Positions 13,440 through 26,157 are shown, numbered from the stretch's first letter. The stretch: 64,000 bases of DNA from Acanthacorydalis orientalis (GCA_034766995.1 CM068317.1:36532249-36596248); one strand, 5' to 3'. A program made the numbers and translations. Notes: generated by a model not told the origin, from the sequence alone.

Positions 13440-13810
13440 AAAACAATTTCCTACAATATCCAGCACGGTAGTGAATGCATTCTCTCGGGTTAAACGGACA
13501 TCCGGTAACAGTACTATCTGAAGCGAATACACCGACAACTATCATACTCATAAATTTTAATTAATGCTGTCACATGCACATTATCCGACAATGAGGCATT
13601 AATACTCGTATATCGGCGTCGGTGACGTTATGTTGTCATTTGAATATATATGCATATCGACGTTCATATCTATCTGTATTGTATAAAAGTGGGGTGTGTA
13701 CGTGTTCAATATTTCGAGATCTACCTATATCTCGGACATTAAACAAAACTGAACTGAAGAGAGGTTATTTTTCATAAAAGTCACTATTGACTTTGATGGA
13801 GGATAATGAT
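13440..13810 (+). promoter_or_regulatory. GC-richer island with TATA-type core promoter candidate
   Basis: A locally GC-rich patch has repeated TCGGCG/GGTGACG words and a TGACGTTA CRE-like site near 13621-13629, about 55 bp before TATAAAAG (around 13682). About 100 bp further on, an ATG near 13797 opens a very short frame (MEDNDKNMS) that stops at once unless spliced. The order CRE, TATA, then ATG is promoter-like. No transcript or protein family supports it, so this is an inference from composition and motifs. Confidence 0.3.
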
Positions 13811-13940
13811 AAAAACATGTCGTAAACAGTCAATACTGAGTATGACATATTAAATTTCTGTTGTGTTCATAATTAGTTTGTGTTTTGGTAGATTTTTCAA
13901 ACGACGTAAAAAACAATTTTACTTATAATACATTCATTTC

Positions 13941-13953
13941 CCTCTCTCTCTCT

Positions 13954-13988
<35 letters not shown>
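13941..13988. repeat. Compound (CT)n(TA)n microsatellite
   Basis: A pyrimidine run leads into TA units, the same order as at 1983. Confidence 0.95.
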
Positions 13989-13991
<3 letters not shown>

Positions 13992-14779
13992 GTGAATGTG
14001 TTTTTTTCTAAAGTATTACAAAATTTATGCCATACCGTTTAAAACTAACATAAAGAAAAAATATAATTTTTAATTATGGAAATGTTTATATGAACGCATT
14101 TAATCTTAAATGTGAAATTATTTTAATTATTTATTTAAATTATTTTAAGTACTAATCATTTTTATTAAATCATCTATTCACGAATATATTTTTTTAATAT
14201 AACAACATCAAATCAAATATTTTTTTTTATTTTAATACTAAAACAGCTTTCCAATTTAAAAAACATAAGAAAACTTTTAAATTTTAATTATTGTGGAATA
14301 TTTAAATGCAAAAAGTTGAAAGGAGAAATTTTGTAAAAACTTTCCAACACTTAATTGATATTAACTAAAAAGTACTTGATGAAATTAATTTTATAATAAA
14401 ATACAACTAGTTAATTATTATTCAGAGTTAACATCAATATATTTTCGAAGTACAAAGTAGTTAAATATTTCAAAGAAACTTATAACTTCAAAACTGTATA
14501 CAGAGAACACTTTATATCATTTACAATGCTAATTTCGAAGTCAATATTTGCGTCAAAGTAATTTGATTTGAACTTTTCAAACAAACAAATTGACAACATT
14601 ATTTTTTGCATGGTTTTTTAGTCACGCAATACGAAAAGTTTTGTTTTTGTTAATACATTGAATAAATTTTGAATTATAAATTCATTTTTTATCCCCTAAC
14701 AAAAGACGAGAATACAAAAAGTAAATTATTATCTACTGATGGTTAAAATAAACTGATATATGTATTTATTTAATGTGTA

Positions 14780-14784
<5 letters not shown>

Positions 14785-14812
<28 letters not shown>
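14785..14812. repeat. (TA)n microsatellite
   Basis: Pure TA array flanked on both sides by ATTAATA, so the whole block is nearly palindromic. Confidence 0.95.
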
Positions 14813-14817
<5 letters not shown>

Positions 14818-14904
14818 TAATAATTTCACTGTATCTCTTCACAATTTTTCAACTTTTATTGAATCAAGTACATTTATTTCACACAATAGAGTAGCAATTT
14901 AAAA

Positions 14905-14906
<2 letters not shown>

Positions 14907-14942
<36 letters not shown>

Positions 14943-14975
14943 TAAAACACAATAACATTTGACATACATATACAG

Positions 14976-15017
<42 letters not shown>
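14907..15017. repeat. Paired (TA)n arrays
   Basis: Two TA arrays, 14907-14940 and 14978-15017, separated by a 37-bp unique spacer. Confidence 0.95.
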
Positions 15018-15019
<2 letters not shown>

Positions 15020-15517
15020 TTTGAAACAAAATATACATTTGTCGTTATAGAAAACATTTTCAAAAATGAGTTCAATCCAAAGGAAACATATTCTCTATAT
15101 TAGTTAAAAGTGATTTCACATCAGGGTGTAAAAGAAAAGAAAAATAGTCAATCTATTATTGGTAAAATGTTTTTGAAATAAAAACGCCCACAATGTACAA
15201 CTTGTCTTTCTCTCTGTTTGTATTTTCGTGTTAATCGGATTTTCTATTTCAAAACAGGAAAGCAATTCATCACAAAATAAATTTACAGAAAATAAATAAT
15301 ATTGAATTCGCTTTTACAGTTTATCGAACCGATTGAGAAGATCCGAATAATTTCAAATTATAGCATTGGTTAAATCTCTCTTGAAAAGAATTTTGAAAAA
15401 GGTATACGAAATCAATTTTTGTTTAGATTTGTTATACTGAATCTGTAAAAATCACAAAATCTAAATAGTTAACACGTTTTTTCGCTTTTATTCTTAACAT
15501 ATTCCAACATATGTCAT

Positions 15518-15549
15518 TATATATATATATATATATTTATATATATAAT
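15518..15549. repeat. (TA)n microsatellite, interrupted
   Basis: TA run with one TTTATA interruption. Confidence 0.9.
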
Positions 15550-16217
15550 GTACATAAAGGAAAATTTTATGTATATTTCAATTTGGACTCATTGAAAAGA
15601 CTAATATAAATTAATTAGAGGGTGAAAAGAATTCAGACAAATTTATCAAAGGAATGCAATCATAAAAACCGATTACTTGCAAAAGGAGTAAACTGCTTTA
15701 GTACTCTCACAGGGATATAAAATATCTGTAGAATTCCATTCAAAAATATATAAAGCTGTTTTATTCTCTGATATTCATTTTATTTATTATCCAGGTTGTT
15801 TTAATGCCTTGTACCTGTTGTCAATGTTATAAAACACAGCAAAGTATTTTAGTTCGCCTTTTTTTTAATATGCAATTTAGTTAATTTCCTTATATTGTTT
15901 CAATAACTTTTATTTTTACTATCTGTTCTTGGATACGTTAAATAGTATACCTTTATTTAATTATTTTCATTCTCATTTGATTTTTTATAAATTATGGTAG
16001 CGTTTATTTTGTACAAATTATTTAAACTCTTATTTTCTGTTTATTTTCAGTAATTACATTAAAATTTCTTATACAATATTACTTTTTTAACTTTGTGTTT
16101 ATCTTTCTCTATATATTTATATGAAAGAGAATATTTATTTGACTGTACATTTGGTTTTTATATATTCTTAGACCGTTTAAGCTATCAATACCAAACTTTT
16201 CAGATTTGCTACATATA

Positions 16218-16222
<5 letters not shown>

Positions 16223-16285
<63 letters not shown>
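16223..16285. repeat. (TA)n microsatellite, interrupted
   Basis: Long TA run with one TACA interruption at 16249. Confidence 0.95.
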
Positions 16286-16288
<3 letters not shown>

Positions 16289-16711
16289 AGATAACTTGTA
16301 TTTTGCTACAAAATAGTCACGGTAAAAATTTTATACATTTACGCCCTGGAGGGCGAACCAAAAAGTGATACACCAAAAGACTTTGAACTTAAAAACATCA
16401 AAAGATTGATCTGAATTAAGAATAATTTTTAAATACATAAATTAATGTCTTTAATTTCTTAACTTTCATAAATTAATATTATAATTGGTTGTGAGTTATA
16501 ATTTAATTTTTGGTAATGTAGCTAAATTCAATTTCACAAATAAATTTGTCAGACATTAGTTTATTTTGAATTAATTTGTAATAAGTAAAAGAAGTGTACC
16601 CATATTTAAATTATTTTTTAACAAATATGGGGGCTGAGTACAAAAAGGGATTTCTTGAAGAAACCATAATTTTAGATTAATTTTTCTTAAACAGAATTTT
16701 TCCATACATTC

Positions 16712-16715
16712 ATAT

Positions 16716-16760
<45 letters not shown>

Positions 16761-16769
16761 CATAACATG

Positions 16770-16827
<58 letters not shown>
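16712..16827. repeat. Compound (TA)n/(TG)n microsatellite block
   Basis: TA runs flank a (TG)n segment and a short unique piece. The minus-strand open frame across it (16571-16834) translates mainly as Tyr-Ile repeats and is not a gene. Confidence 0.95.
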
Positions 16828-16835
<8 letters not shown>

Positions 16836-17280
16836 AAATTACAATATATAAATATGAAAGGGACAATTATACAAGTGTAAGAGTGTCCAGCATATTGGAA
16901 TTTTAATCAATGTTTTAATTAGTGAGTGTCAGTATTTATACATTTATTTAAATATTAATATTTCAACACTTACTGTTTTTTTTCTAATAATATTAAATTA
17001 AGGTACATCAGTCCAGTGATAGGTGTTCTTTTAAAATATAACTAAATTACATTTCACATAATTACTATGTTTGTCAGTAACTGTGGTCAGATATAGAAGA
17101 AAAAATAATTACTTCTTAAAAAAAACATGAAGCTATATATAGAAATTAACAACTCATACATAAATTCATTTATGTATTTATCGTTTCTTTTAAAAAAATA
17201 TATAATTGAATCAATTTATAGACTAATTAGACATTTACATTAAATTTAATGTTTAATGTGGTTTTTTATCTGAAATTATA

Positions 17281-17343
17281 AATACAAGATTTGAACCTAG
17301 AATGCTTCGCCTCTCATTCTTTATTACACCGCTCTCTCTCTAT

Positions 17344-17374
<31 letters not shown>

Positions 17375-17375
17375 T
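17281..17375 (-). mobile_element. Possible tRNA-derived SINE scrap with (TC)n(TA)n tail
   Basis: Read on the minus strand, GGTTCAAATC (around 17288-17297) fits the RNA polymerase III B-box consensus GGTTCRANNC. It follows a GC-richer segment (GAGAGGCGAAGCATTCTA) and a GAGAGAGAGCGGTG stretch that abuts the TA array. I do not see a convincing A-box, so this is only a candidate short interspersed element. The TA and GA runs would then be part of its end. Confidence 0.3.
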
Positions 17376-19410
17376 ATGTAAAAGTTAATCACTTACTGAA
17401 CAACGATTAAATAACATTATTTGCATTCTCTTTTGTACATAATTCACAAAAAATCCTTTGATCTGTATACATTTTTGTTGTGAAATTATTTGGCGTTTCA
17501 ATGCTTCACTTTCAGGCATTATAATCGATACTTCTGTGAACATAAAAGAAACGTCAGAGTAAATAATTCAGATCCATTTTTTTCGATTTGATAACACTTG
17601 TTTGTATTTAATTAACTGCAGTATTCGTGTAAATATCTGATAAATACTTAATTAATTATAAACGTTGTACTGACATCAGTTTCTGTTCATCTGTTACTTT
17701 TGTAAACATTCATGTTTTAATGGTTTTTGATTTTCATTATTTTTTTTTATTTATTCTTTTATTATACGCCTACAGAAAAAAATACATATGTGTATATAAC
17801 ATGAAAGTATTTTAATAAAAACGGAATGAAAATTGTTCTTTTTCGAAAAAAATATAAATTAAAAATGCTTTTTAAATATGAATTACAATTTTGTATATAA
17901 TGTACATTTTCAAATTGTTTGTATTCTATGAGAAATATATTTAGAATTAAATACAAAAGAATACATTTTATATTGAATATTATATTTGATGTTAAAATAT
18001 TAAGTAATTTAGATGGTAGAACATTTAAATTATTCAGTATTTTTAAGTTAAAATCTGTTTCAGAGTAGAAGTTTTTTTTTGTAAAATGAGATACATTTTA
18101 TAAAATATATTTATAGGAACTTTCTTTTTGATGTTAGTAAATACGTCTAGATTCAAATTTTATGTTTTAATTAATTAAAATATTTAATTATTATCTATAG
18201 TATAATAAAAATATTAATAAAAAATCAACTATTTTTTCAATTTAGTTAAATAGTGTTATAGTCGTTTACTTCAAAATATATTTATATCTTTGTGTTATTG
18301 AATTAAATGAAAATGACTTTTTCATAATCTTCATTTTACTTAAACCAAATTTAGCGATAATAATTAAATTTTTATAATAACATAGCAGAAAAGAAAATTA
18401 TTTTTATGATAATTTCCAGTTTTTTTATATTTCATATTTTACATTTTTCTATACTTTTTATTCTTCTTCACGAATATTGTGTAAAATATTTTTCTGCAGC
18501 TTGATACCTGCCTAGGTATTACTAAATATTTTAATAATTTAGATAATTTTGTTAAAAAGAATCGAATGTGAATCATATATATATATATATATATATTTAA
18601 TGTATATATATATATATGTATATATATATATACATCAATACATTACGTGCTATTCAACTGTCCATTTTGTTTACAAAAACATCCATCATTTTAATGCTAT
18701 TTTTAAAAATGTTAATCGATAACTGTTATAACATTCTAGTCTAATATTAAACATCATGTCGTTAGATCTTTTGTATATAGTATATTAATAAAATAAAGTG
18801 TTTTTAATTACTAAAGTAGTTTATCTGTTTTTCAGTGAAGACTCTTATTACTTACACTGCTTACATTTTCTTTCCTTTTTCATTAAATTTTACATAGGCT
18901 TATGTTTTTATATTTAAAATTTAATGATCACGTTCAAAAATATTTAATAATTCAAACAGATACATCATATTATAATTCTTTCCTTACTCTAAAAGTTTAC
19001 TAGTTATAAAGTTTGTTTAATATATTCAATGGCTATTCATAGATAAATATTAAATATTTCACGAGTCAATATAAAAATACAACTTTATATCTAATAAAAA
19101 AATATATGATAAATTTCTCAATAAATATTGAAACAATATGTATCATAGTTGAATGGAAAAATTCAACTTTCACGGATATTGAAGCAAATAAATGTATTCT
19201 GACGTATACGACCTCCAAAATTATTCACTTCATTTGAATTTTACTACTGTAAATTTCATATAACTTCATACAGCACCTTTCATACATAAGAAGAATTTAT
19301 GTATATATTTTTTTAGAAAAATATTTCTTGACTTGTAGAAAATTTTTATTATTTTAATTTTTATTATTACATAAATAGAATAATAAAAAGTATTCTTAAT
19401 GCTTTTATTA
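17376..19410. other. AT-rich gene-free stretch
   Basis: No gene or element recognised besides the microsatellite at 18575. A strong acceptor-like tract (ATCTGTTTTTCAG near 18835) has no exon-like sequence after it. Confidence 0.6.
18575..18633. repeat. (TA)n microsatellite, interrupted
   Basis: Three TA runs separated by TTTAATG and GTA interruptions. Confidence 0.93.
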
Positions 19411-19545
19411 ACTTTCACAAATGAATTGTTTTTTCACCTTACACCAAAATATTTAGATCAATAATATTCAATAAATTATTATTGATTATTTTCGATTGTC
19501 GTGTATGTGCATTTCGAAGGTAACACCATCATCCTCAGATCGGCA
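19411..19545 (+). mobile_element. Foldback-type repeat, copy 4 (A arm, well preserved)
   Basis: The arm reads ACTTTCACAAATGAATTG at its outer end, then TTTCACCTTACACC, ATTCAATAAATTATTATTGA, TTTTCGATTG, GTGCATTTCGAAGGTAACAC and CATCATCCTCAGATC at its inner end. On the minus strand the inner end folds as GATGGT-GTT-ACCTTC, bounded by CTGAGGAT and GAAATGC. This is one of the least degraded arms and defines the outer boundary of the family. Confidence 0.7.
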
Positions 19546-20397
19546 AGTTTCAGTAAATCCTCAACAATTTATTGAAAAATTATCCAAATATGTATACTTT
19601 GGTTTTATTAATTTATCATTATTTCCTTTTTTTTTAAATTATAATTTTTAAATTGGAGCTTTAATTATTATAAATCAGAGATGAATATTTGTGCAGTAGT
19701 TAATAAATGTATTTTATGTATAAAGTTTTTATTGTAGAAACTTGTTTCATTTATTTTTATAATTAATGGAAATCTGGAAAACACTTAATGTATGTAAATC
19801 AAATAATTAAAATAAAATAAATATATAGTTATTATTAAATTGTTACAAATGAATTGTGGAATTTTTAATTGTGAATTTAAAGTACTTTAAAGGCAACGTA
19901 AATAAATTTTATTAATTAAAATAAACACCAACAAATTCAATACACTCTTTACAAACAGAAATGAGTAAATTTATTCAGTTTTATAAAAATCCAATTTTCT
20001 AAAAGCAATGAATTTGTTAAAGGCATTTTTAATTGCTGTTTCATTTCTCAACATGTTTTTATTCATACAGTATATAGTATATAATTTTCTCATATTTAAT
20101 GGTTAGTAAGTGGAACATATTTTAAAGTATAATTTGAGTATGTGATATTTCAAATTCAATAATTCACTTATCTCCAACCAATAATAGAATTTGTGTTCAG
20201 AATTATAGGAAAGTAAACTTAATAAAAAGTAAAAAACTCCAATGTAATTTTAATCTATTTTCTCTCAATTGAATATTTTGGATTGTTAAATAAACAATTT
20301 GTATTAATAGTATGTGACGACATGTTACCATATGTAAAATAAATCCAAAAACGTATAACAACGTATTACAATGCAAATTTACACATATATTCAAAAC

Positions 20398-20399
<2 letters not shown>

Positions 20400-20450
<51 letters not shown>
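20400..20450. repeat. (TA)n microsatellite
   Basis: About 25 uninterrupted TA units. Confidence 0.97.
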
Positions 20451-20453
<3 letters not shown>

Positions 20454-20544
20454 TAAATATGAAATGTAGCGCCCTCAAGGAAATAAAAGCATTGCTTTAA
20501 TATTAAAATGCAACATCAGCGTCATCATCATTTAAAAAAGATTC

Positions 20545-20760
20545 TCATCAAACGTTCTATCTAGCGTTCCATTTCCGTAGACACACTTCACTTCCCATTT
20601 GGTCCCGATGCTGTTCCCCGAGCCTCTTTTTAGTCGCGCACGGCGACATATCCCGTACGTGTCAGACGGGAATTAAGACGAGCGGCGCGTAGATCGTTTC
20701 ATTAAACCGAGTGTGTACCATAAAACGAAATCCTGACGTCCATACATTCACCAATGTTGT
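20545..20760. other. GC-rich island of unknown role
   Basis: The most GC-rich 200 bp in the first third of the window, with CpG-containing words such as TAGTCGCGCACGGCGAC and GAGCGGCGCGTAGATCG. Both strands are interrupted by stops in all frames within short distances, and no RNA-gene signature (tRNA boxes, snRNA, 5S) is recognised. A regulatory element, a noncoding exon or a decayed repeat are all possible. Confidence 0.4.
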
Positions 20761-20812
20761 ATTAAGTTACATTTTTTGGAAAATAATTTAAAATTATTGT
20801 CACTTTTTACTA

Positions 20813-20824
20813 TCTATCTATCTA

Positions 20825-20874
<50 letters not shown>

Positions 20875-20889
20875 TAAATATATATATAT
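20813..20889. repeat. Compound (TCTA)n(TA)n microsatellite
   Basis: TATC/TCTA tetranucleotide units lead into a long TA run with a TACA interruption. Confidence 0.95.
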
Positions 20890-21049
20890 GTATGTAATAT
20901 TTTCTTACAGAGGAAAAGTAAGCTTTTATTTTTACAAATGTCTGATATATTTTTTATCATTATGTTGACACATTAAATAATTTTTCTGTTCTATGAACCT
21001 TCAGTTTTTTAATTATTATATATTTAATAAATACAAAAGCGTGATAAGA

Positions 21050-21053
<4 letters not shown>

Positions 21054-21082
<29 letters not shown>
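21054..21082. repeat. (TA)n microsatellite
   Basis: Pure TA array. Confidence 0.93.
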
Positions 21083-21085
<3 letters not shown>

Positions 21086-23880
21086 AAACAGATAAAAATG
21101 AAGAAATGCTTAAGTAAAACTTAAACATTTATATAAAAAATGCATTCTTTTTTTTAATTACCAGCATTTACAATTACCTTAGATAATTATTATCAAAAAG
21201 AAAAAATATGTTAATATCTGTTCAATTATAAGAAGTATAATAATTGAAAACATTTTTTCTGTTTTACGAAACGTATTTATTTATTGTGTATTTCAATAAT
21301 CTCCATTTTTAATCTATTCAGCAAAAAAAATAGAAATATTTAATTTTAAACGTATTTTGATCTCTATCCTATATTATGTAGTTAATGATGAACATTTTTT
21401 TTATAATTTTTAATTTTAACTTCCAAGATATTAATTATTTTTTTATTCTTATTCAATATCAGTCAATATTTCTACAATATCAGTATATAAACAAATAGTT
21501 ATTTAATATTTTTGTAAAACAATTTAATATTTAAAACAAATTATTATTAAATATTGTAATATAATTTTATTTAACAAGTATAAAAACATGTCCAAATGTA
21601 AATCTACACAGTATTAATGATAAATGTTTCAATTAAAAATTCTGTTGAAAAAAATGAATTTGATGTTATATTTTTAATTAAATAATAATACATTTCAAAT
21701 TTTAAATAATGATAATACCATCAACGTATTTAATAATAACCGCAGCTTTTACAGACATAAACTTTTTCATTTGTGTAATTAAATTTTGTAGGATTATCAG
21801 ACAATAATTTGATTATTTCATTATCGATATCACGAGTAATCATTCTGAAAATATTACTTTTATTATCATATTTCATTGGGTTTCGCTAATTAAAAGTATC
21901 TGTTGAGGGTATTTGCTTAATTTGATTTCGTTTTAATATTACAAGGATATTAATTTGATATCTTTCTTAAAATTTAATATTCTATCCACATGGTTAATAT
22001 TATAAATCAGTTTTATTTTATTTTCAAATGGTACTGTAAGTTAAATATGTAAATTAATTATAAATTCTAATATTTAAAATAGAAAATATTTCATGTACAC
22101 TTCATAAATGTCAACACCAACCATATTGTAAAATTAGTTAAAAATGATATAGTAATAAATTCGTGTAATTGTAATCTGTTTTAAAATACACCAAATATTG
22201 AACATTATTTATCATTTGCGCTCGCCTGCTATTGTGTTTCTGTCAAAACGATTACTGTTTCAATTCGGGTACTCGGCTATACTGAAAACCACAGATCGAT
22301 CGTAAACATTCTAAAGCTTGCCTGGGTCGTTCATAGTTCCGAGGTTTTTACTCAATACTCTTGACTCAATTTTCAGTTTTCATTATCCTACAGGTTCGAT
22401 ACGGTATTATTAAGCATTTTTTGTACATAAAACTGAAGGATCGTTTTATATTTCAAATCAGTATAAAGTAATAAGATTAACACATTTCATAAAAGCAAAA
22501 TATATTGTTCTTTAACACGTGCTATTTATACAAATTTTACAAGAGTTGAAATATGATCTTTAAATTAAAATATATTTTTTATTAATATTTTATAATACTA
22601 AGTAATGATTTTAAGTTTGAATTCTTAAGGCCACTTTTTCAATAGCAGCTTCAATGATTCAAGTGAAGTAAATAAAAATAATGAACTAGAAGGGAATAGA
22701 AGGATTCAAACCAGTAATGAGTGTTAAAAGTTTGAATTCATTTATTATATCGAATAATAATTATTAACATTATTTCATTTTTTTTTTCTAACGATATACA
22801 TTAATTTTTTTTGAATCATTTTCCCAATTACTTGGTATAATAACTAACTCTTTACTAACTAATATTACCAAAAAAAAAATTGTACTTAAATATATTCAAA
22901 AAAATAACTAATCGAAAATTGAGACAGAATAAATAATAAATGCAGGATCAGCAGAGAAACGAGAAATATTTCTAAAAGTTAGTTAACATTTACAACGTTA
23001 GATAGAAGCTTATATTTTATAAAAAGGATGGAGATGTTAATCATTTATTACACATTTAATAAGTAATTTGTGTTTTTTAATCAATTGTTTAATTTACTTA
23101 ATAAATAAAAAAACCATAGTTAATGTAAACTAAGTAAAAAAAAAAAACACCAGAAGAAAGCAAACCCTAGAATTTTTTAAATTAAGTGTTGGAATTTTTG
23201 TTAACTTTGTATAACTTCATTTTTGTTCAATTTCAAAATATATTTCTGCGCTATAACCTGATTATATATATATAAGCTACTTAAAATATAAAAAATAGAA
23301 TATATCAAATATATTTTATGATATTAAAAATATTTGTTATTTTAAAATTCATAAAAATACAATTTCTATTTAAAAAATGTTTTGAAGAAAATATACTCTT
23401 TCAGCAGTAAAAATTAAAATAGAAAACACTCAAGTTCATATTTAATATTTCTATCGTCAATTTTGTATACTAAGAGTACTAATGATGTTCAAAATTTTAA
23501 TAAGTGAAAAGACTTTTTAGATACCTAAAAAACATGGAATGTATTAGATATATTTTCTTTTTTCTGGGTAAGATTGTGTAAACGTTAAAAATAAATAAAT
23601 TATTTGAATTCATATTTGAAGAGAATTATTAAGAAAACATATTATTTCAAATCTTTATACTGTTTCTATTTATGAAAAGCATATATTTGTCATAGGAGTC
23701 TATACTAAAGACATATTAGGATCTAGTACACATCCCAAACATTTCTTATAAATTAAAAGTAATTAAATAATAAGTTTTAAAAATGTTTCATGCTTAATAA
23801 ATATTTAAAAAAAAATTCTTGAAAATAACGAATAGAATATCGTTAACAAATGTAAAAATAAATGATTTGTTCCTTGATAC

Positions 23881-24018
23881 TCTGAAGAAGATTACACTGC
23901 TATCGAAATGCGCATAAGCAACAAACAAAAATGATAAATAATAATTTATGAAATATTTTTGACTATACACTTTTTTTTATAGTTTGTGAACTGAAAAAAG
24001 TATTCATTTGTGAAAATG
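23881..24018 (-). mobile_element. Foldback-type repeat, copy 5 (B arm)
   Basis: Starts with CTGAAGAAGATTACACTGCT then ATCGAAATGCGCATAAGCAA, the inner hairpin segment of the family. It continues through AATGATAAATAATAATTTAT and GAAATATTTTTGAC to the outer end TATTCATTTGTGAAAATGAA. ATGCGCAT in the inner segment is itself a perfect palindrome. No facing arm is seen. Confidence 0.65.
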
Positions 24019-24119
24019 AATATAGATAAAAAGTTATTATAAAAGTCAATAATAAAATTACTAAAAAGTAAGTTGACATAAAAGTAATTTCTTAAAAAAC
24101 AAACCCTTAATACAACACT

Positions 24120-24480
24120 GTCATCATATATGTAGGCCACTGAAAGAATCGTTGAAAGATTCGTCGGCTGTTCGCATGCTTCTCCTCTACAAAAAAAAAA
24201 ATACGGGATCAACTTGTCAAATAGGCGGCTAGTCTGCACGCGTCCATTGTCATTTGTTACGGTCACGTGACTCCCGACCGCCTTCTGAATCGTCTGTTGG
24301 AAAATTGATGTTTGATGTTTTGAGGTCGAATTTTTTTCTCTGCTGATTTCAATATTCGCATTTGTGGAAATCGCCGACAACTGTGATGAATTAAAAAAAG
24401 ACACGATATATATCTTCAATGAAATATTGACGAAATGTTCGGTCGGTTTGTACTTCTACAGTAATCGGTGCTTTTATTCT
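24120..24480. promoter_or_regulatory. GC-richer island with GTCACGTGAC palindrome
   Basis: The patch contains GTCACGTGAC at 24262-24271, the perfect 10-bp E-box known as the CLEAR/TFEB-type element, close to CGACCGCC and ACGCGTCC words. A 157-codon minus-strand frame (23946-24419) crosses it and runs into the repeat arm at 23881-24018. The frame has no recognised domain, and its C-terminal half is repeat-derived, so I do not call it a gene. Regulatory function is inferred only. Confidence 0.3.
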
Positions 24481-24644
24481 AAATGAAATTTTAATGAAAT
24501 CAAACTTTTAATGGTTTTATTTAAAAACGTGATTAAAATCTAAATGAAAGAATAATAACTTAGTCGGAAAATATTTAAGAAATAAAATTCTATTACATGG
24601 TACAATGAATTCAAGTGACAAGTTGAAAATACATTTCTTACTTC

Positions 24645-24647
<3 letters not shown>

Positions 24648-24687
<40 letters not shown>
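24648..24687. repeat. (TA)n microsatellite
   Basis: About 19 TA units. Confidence 0.95.
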
Positions 24688-24689
<2 letters not shown>

Positions 24690-25318
24690 CATAAATATGG
24701 TTCATTTAAATAAATATATGATCATAATACACTTAAATTTGTTAGGAACACACAAATTGGATCTATTATTGATTTACTCTTCTTTCTGATTTACTTGAAA
24801 TCATTTCCTATGACCTTTGATTCACAGTGTGTTTTTATATGATTCTTCCTGAAAATATTAAAAATCAATATTCAAAAATGTATATTAAAAATTTAAAATA
24901 ATTTATTTAATAATAGATAAAAATTGATTTTCAACACACCCTATAGAATATCATATTAGATATATCAGTTTAATTAATCAAATAACCTAAATTTAAATGC
25001 ACAATTCTCTAATTTTTAAGGTAGAAAATTTATGTATTTTTACCATTTTTAAAACACAATAAAGCCTAAAAGTAAGTTTGAAATGGGTGATGTTTTAGGT
25101 ATCCACCTTTAATTTAATTCTATAATATACTGCGCCACAATCTCCTGTTCTATTCTACATCTTTACATACTCCAAAGAAGATTACTAGTGTCGATAATGT
25201 TTCAAATATTAATATTTGATATACACAAGATATAACTTATCTAGTTTCATATCTGTACTTATATTTTTATATTTACAAACTCTGTTCTACTAAAATAAAC
25301 ACACACAGGCAGACATAC

Positions 25319-25320
25319 AT

Positions 25321-25380
<60 letters not shown>
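25319..25380. repeat. Compound (CA)n(TA)n microsatellite
   Basis: An (AC)n run passes directly into (AT)n. Confidence 0.96.
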
Positions 25381-25383
<3 letters not shown>

Positions 25384-25495
25384 TGTGTATATAAACATGT
25401 GAATATACAGGTACAATAGTTTTTCTAGTGCATTATATTGCAGCTACGAGAACATATTTTCTGAAATAGTATATATTTCTGTATATACACGTATT

Positions 25496-25514
25496 TATAT
25501 ATATATATATATAT
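25496..25514. repeat. (TA)n microsatellite
   Basis: Short TA array. Confidence 0.9.
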
Positions 25515-25690
25515 TCAAACATAAAATCCTTCGCAATCTATGTTCTAGAACAACTGTCCAGACTATATAGAACTTTCGAGCCAAATAACAGTACTTCATA
25601 TTATTGCCCAATAAATCATTGGCCAGAAGGTCATATAATAGAAAATTTATTGTTTTGTGTCCGTTTAAGCGAAGATAGACAATTTATGTC

Positions 25691-25732
25691 TGTATGTATA
25701 TATATATATATATATGTGTGTGTATGTGTATG
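25691..25732. repeat. Compound (TA)n(TG)n microsatellite
   Basis: TA run followed by TG-rich units. Confidence 0.93.
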
Positions 25733-26154
25733 AAACTAAATAAATGATAAATATAAAATGGAAGTGTTCTGAAAAGATTTTATCATAATTAATACGTTTA
25801 ATGAAAATGCCATTGTTCATTCTTTGTATTTTAAACGATCTTACAATTAAAACAATTTTTTTTTCATTTGATAAATCTTTCTTCCTAAATTTTAAACCTC
25901 AACCTTTAAATTTATTCATTTTCATTCAGATATGTAAATTGGTACACAAATAATTTTCAGCTTCAATCTTTCGATTTCATTTGTCTTATTAAAATACTCA
26001 ATTTAACTTATTATGAAATATAAATGAATTAAATTCTTTCAATTTATGTTCAAATACTTTACTAAGTTTTAACTATTGCAAAAAAATAGATAAAAATTAT
26101 ATTTTTCTATGTTGTATTCTCTTTTTCTCTCTCACACGAAATTGGACCTACACA

Positions 26155-26157
<3 letters not shown>

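Larger units (their letters stand above)
13131..17280. other. AT-rich gene-free stretch with dense TA arrays
   Basis: Apart from the 13.44-13.81 kb island and the listed microsatellites, I see nothing coding. A small perfect hairpin, CGCCCT-GG-AGGGCG (16342-16355), stands out against the AT-rich flanks. A good acceptor-like sequence (TTATTTTCAG near 16050) is not followed by an exon-like open frame. Confidence 0.55.
19546..23880. other. AT-rich gene-free stretch
   Basis: Contains the GC island at 20.55-20.76 kb, a moderately GC-richer patch at about 22205-22400, and microsatellites. No coding exon is recognised. The 91-codon minus-strand frame at 20203-20478 includes Tyr-Ile repeats from the TA array and is rejected. 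Confidence 0.55.

Noticed and set aside
16029..16060. Strong polypyrimidine-TTTTCAG acceptor; similar ones at 18835 and 59654
   Set aside because: The following sequence is stop-rich and AT-rich with no donor at exon-like distance. Isolated acceptor-like tracts are common in T-rich DNA.
23946..24419. 157-codon minus-strand open frame, the longest in the window
   Set aside because: Its second half runs through a foldback-repeat arm (23881-24018) and AT-driven sequence. No domain, start context or splice support is seen.
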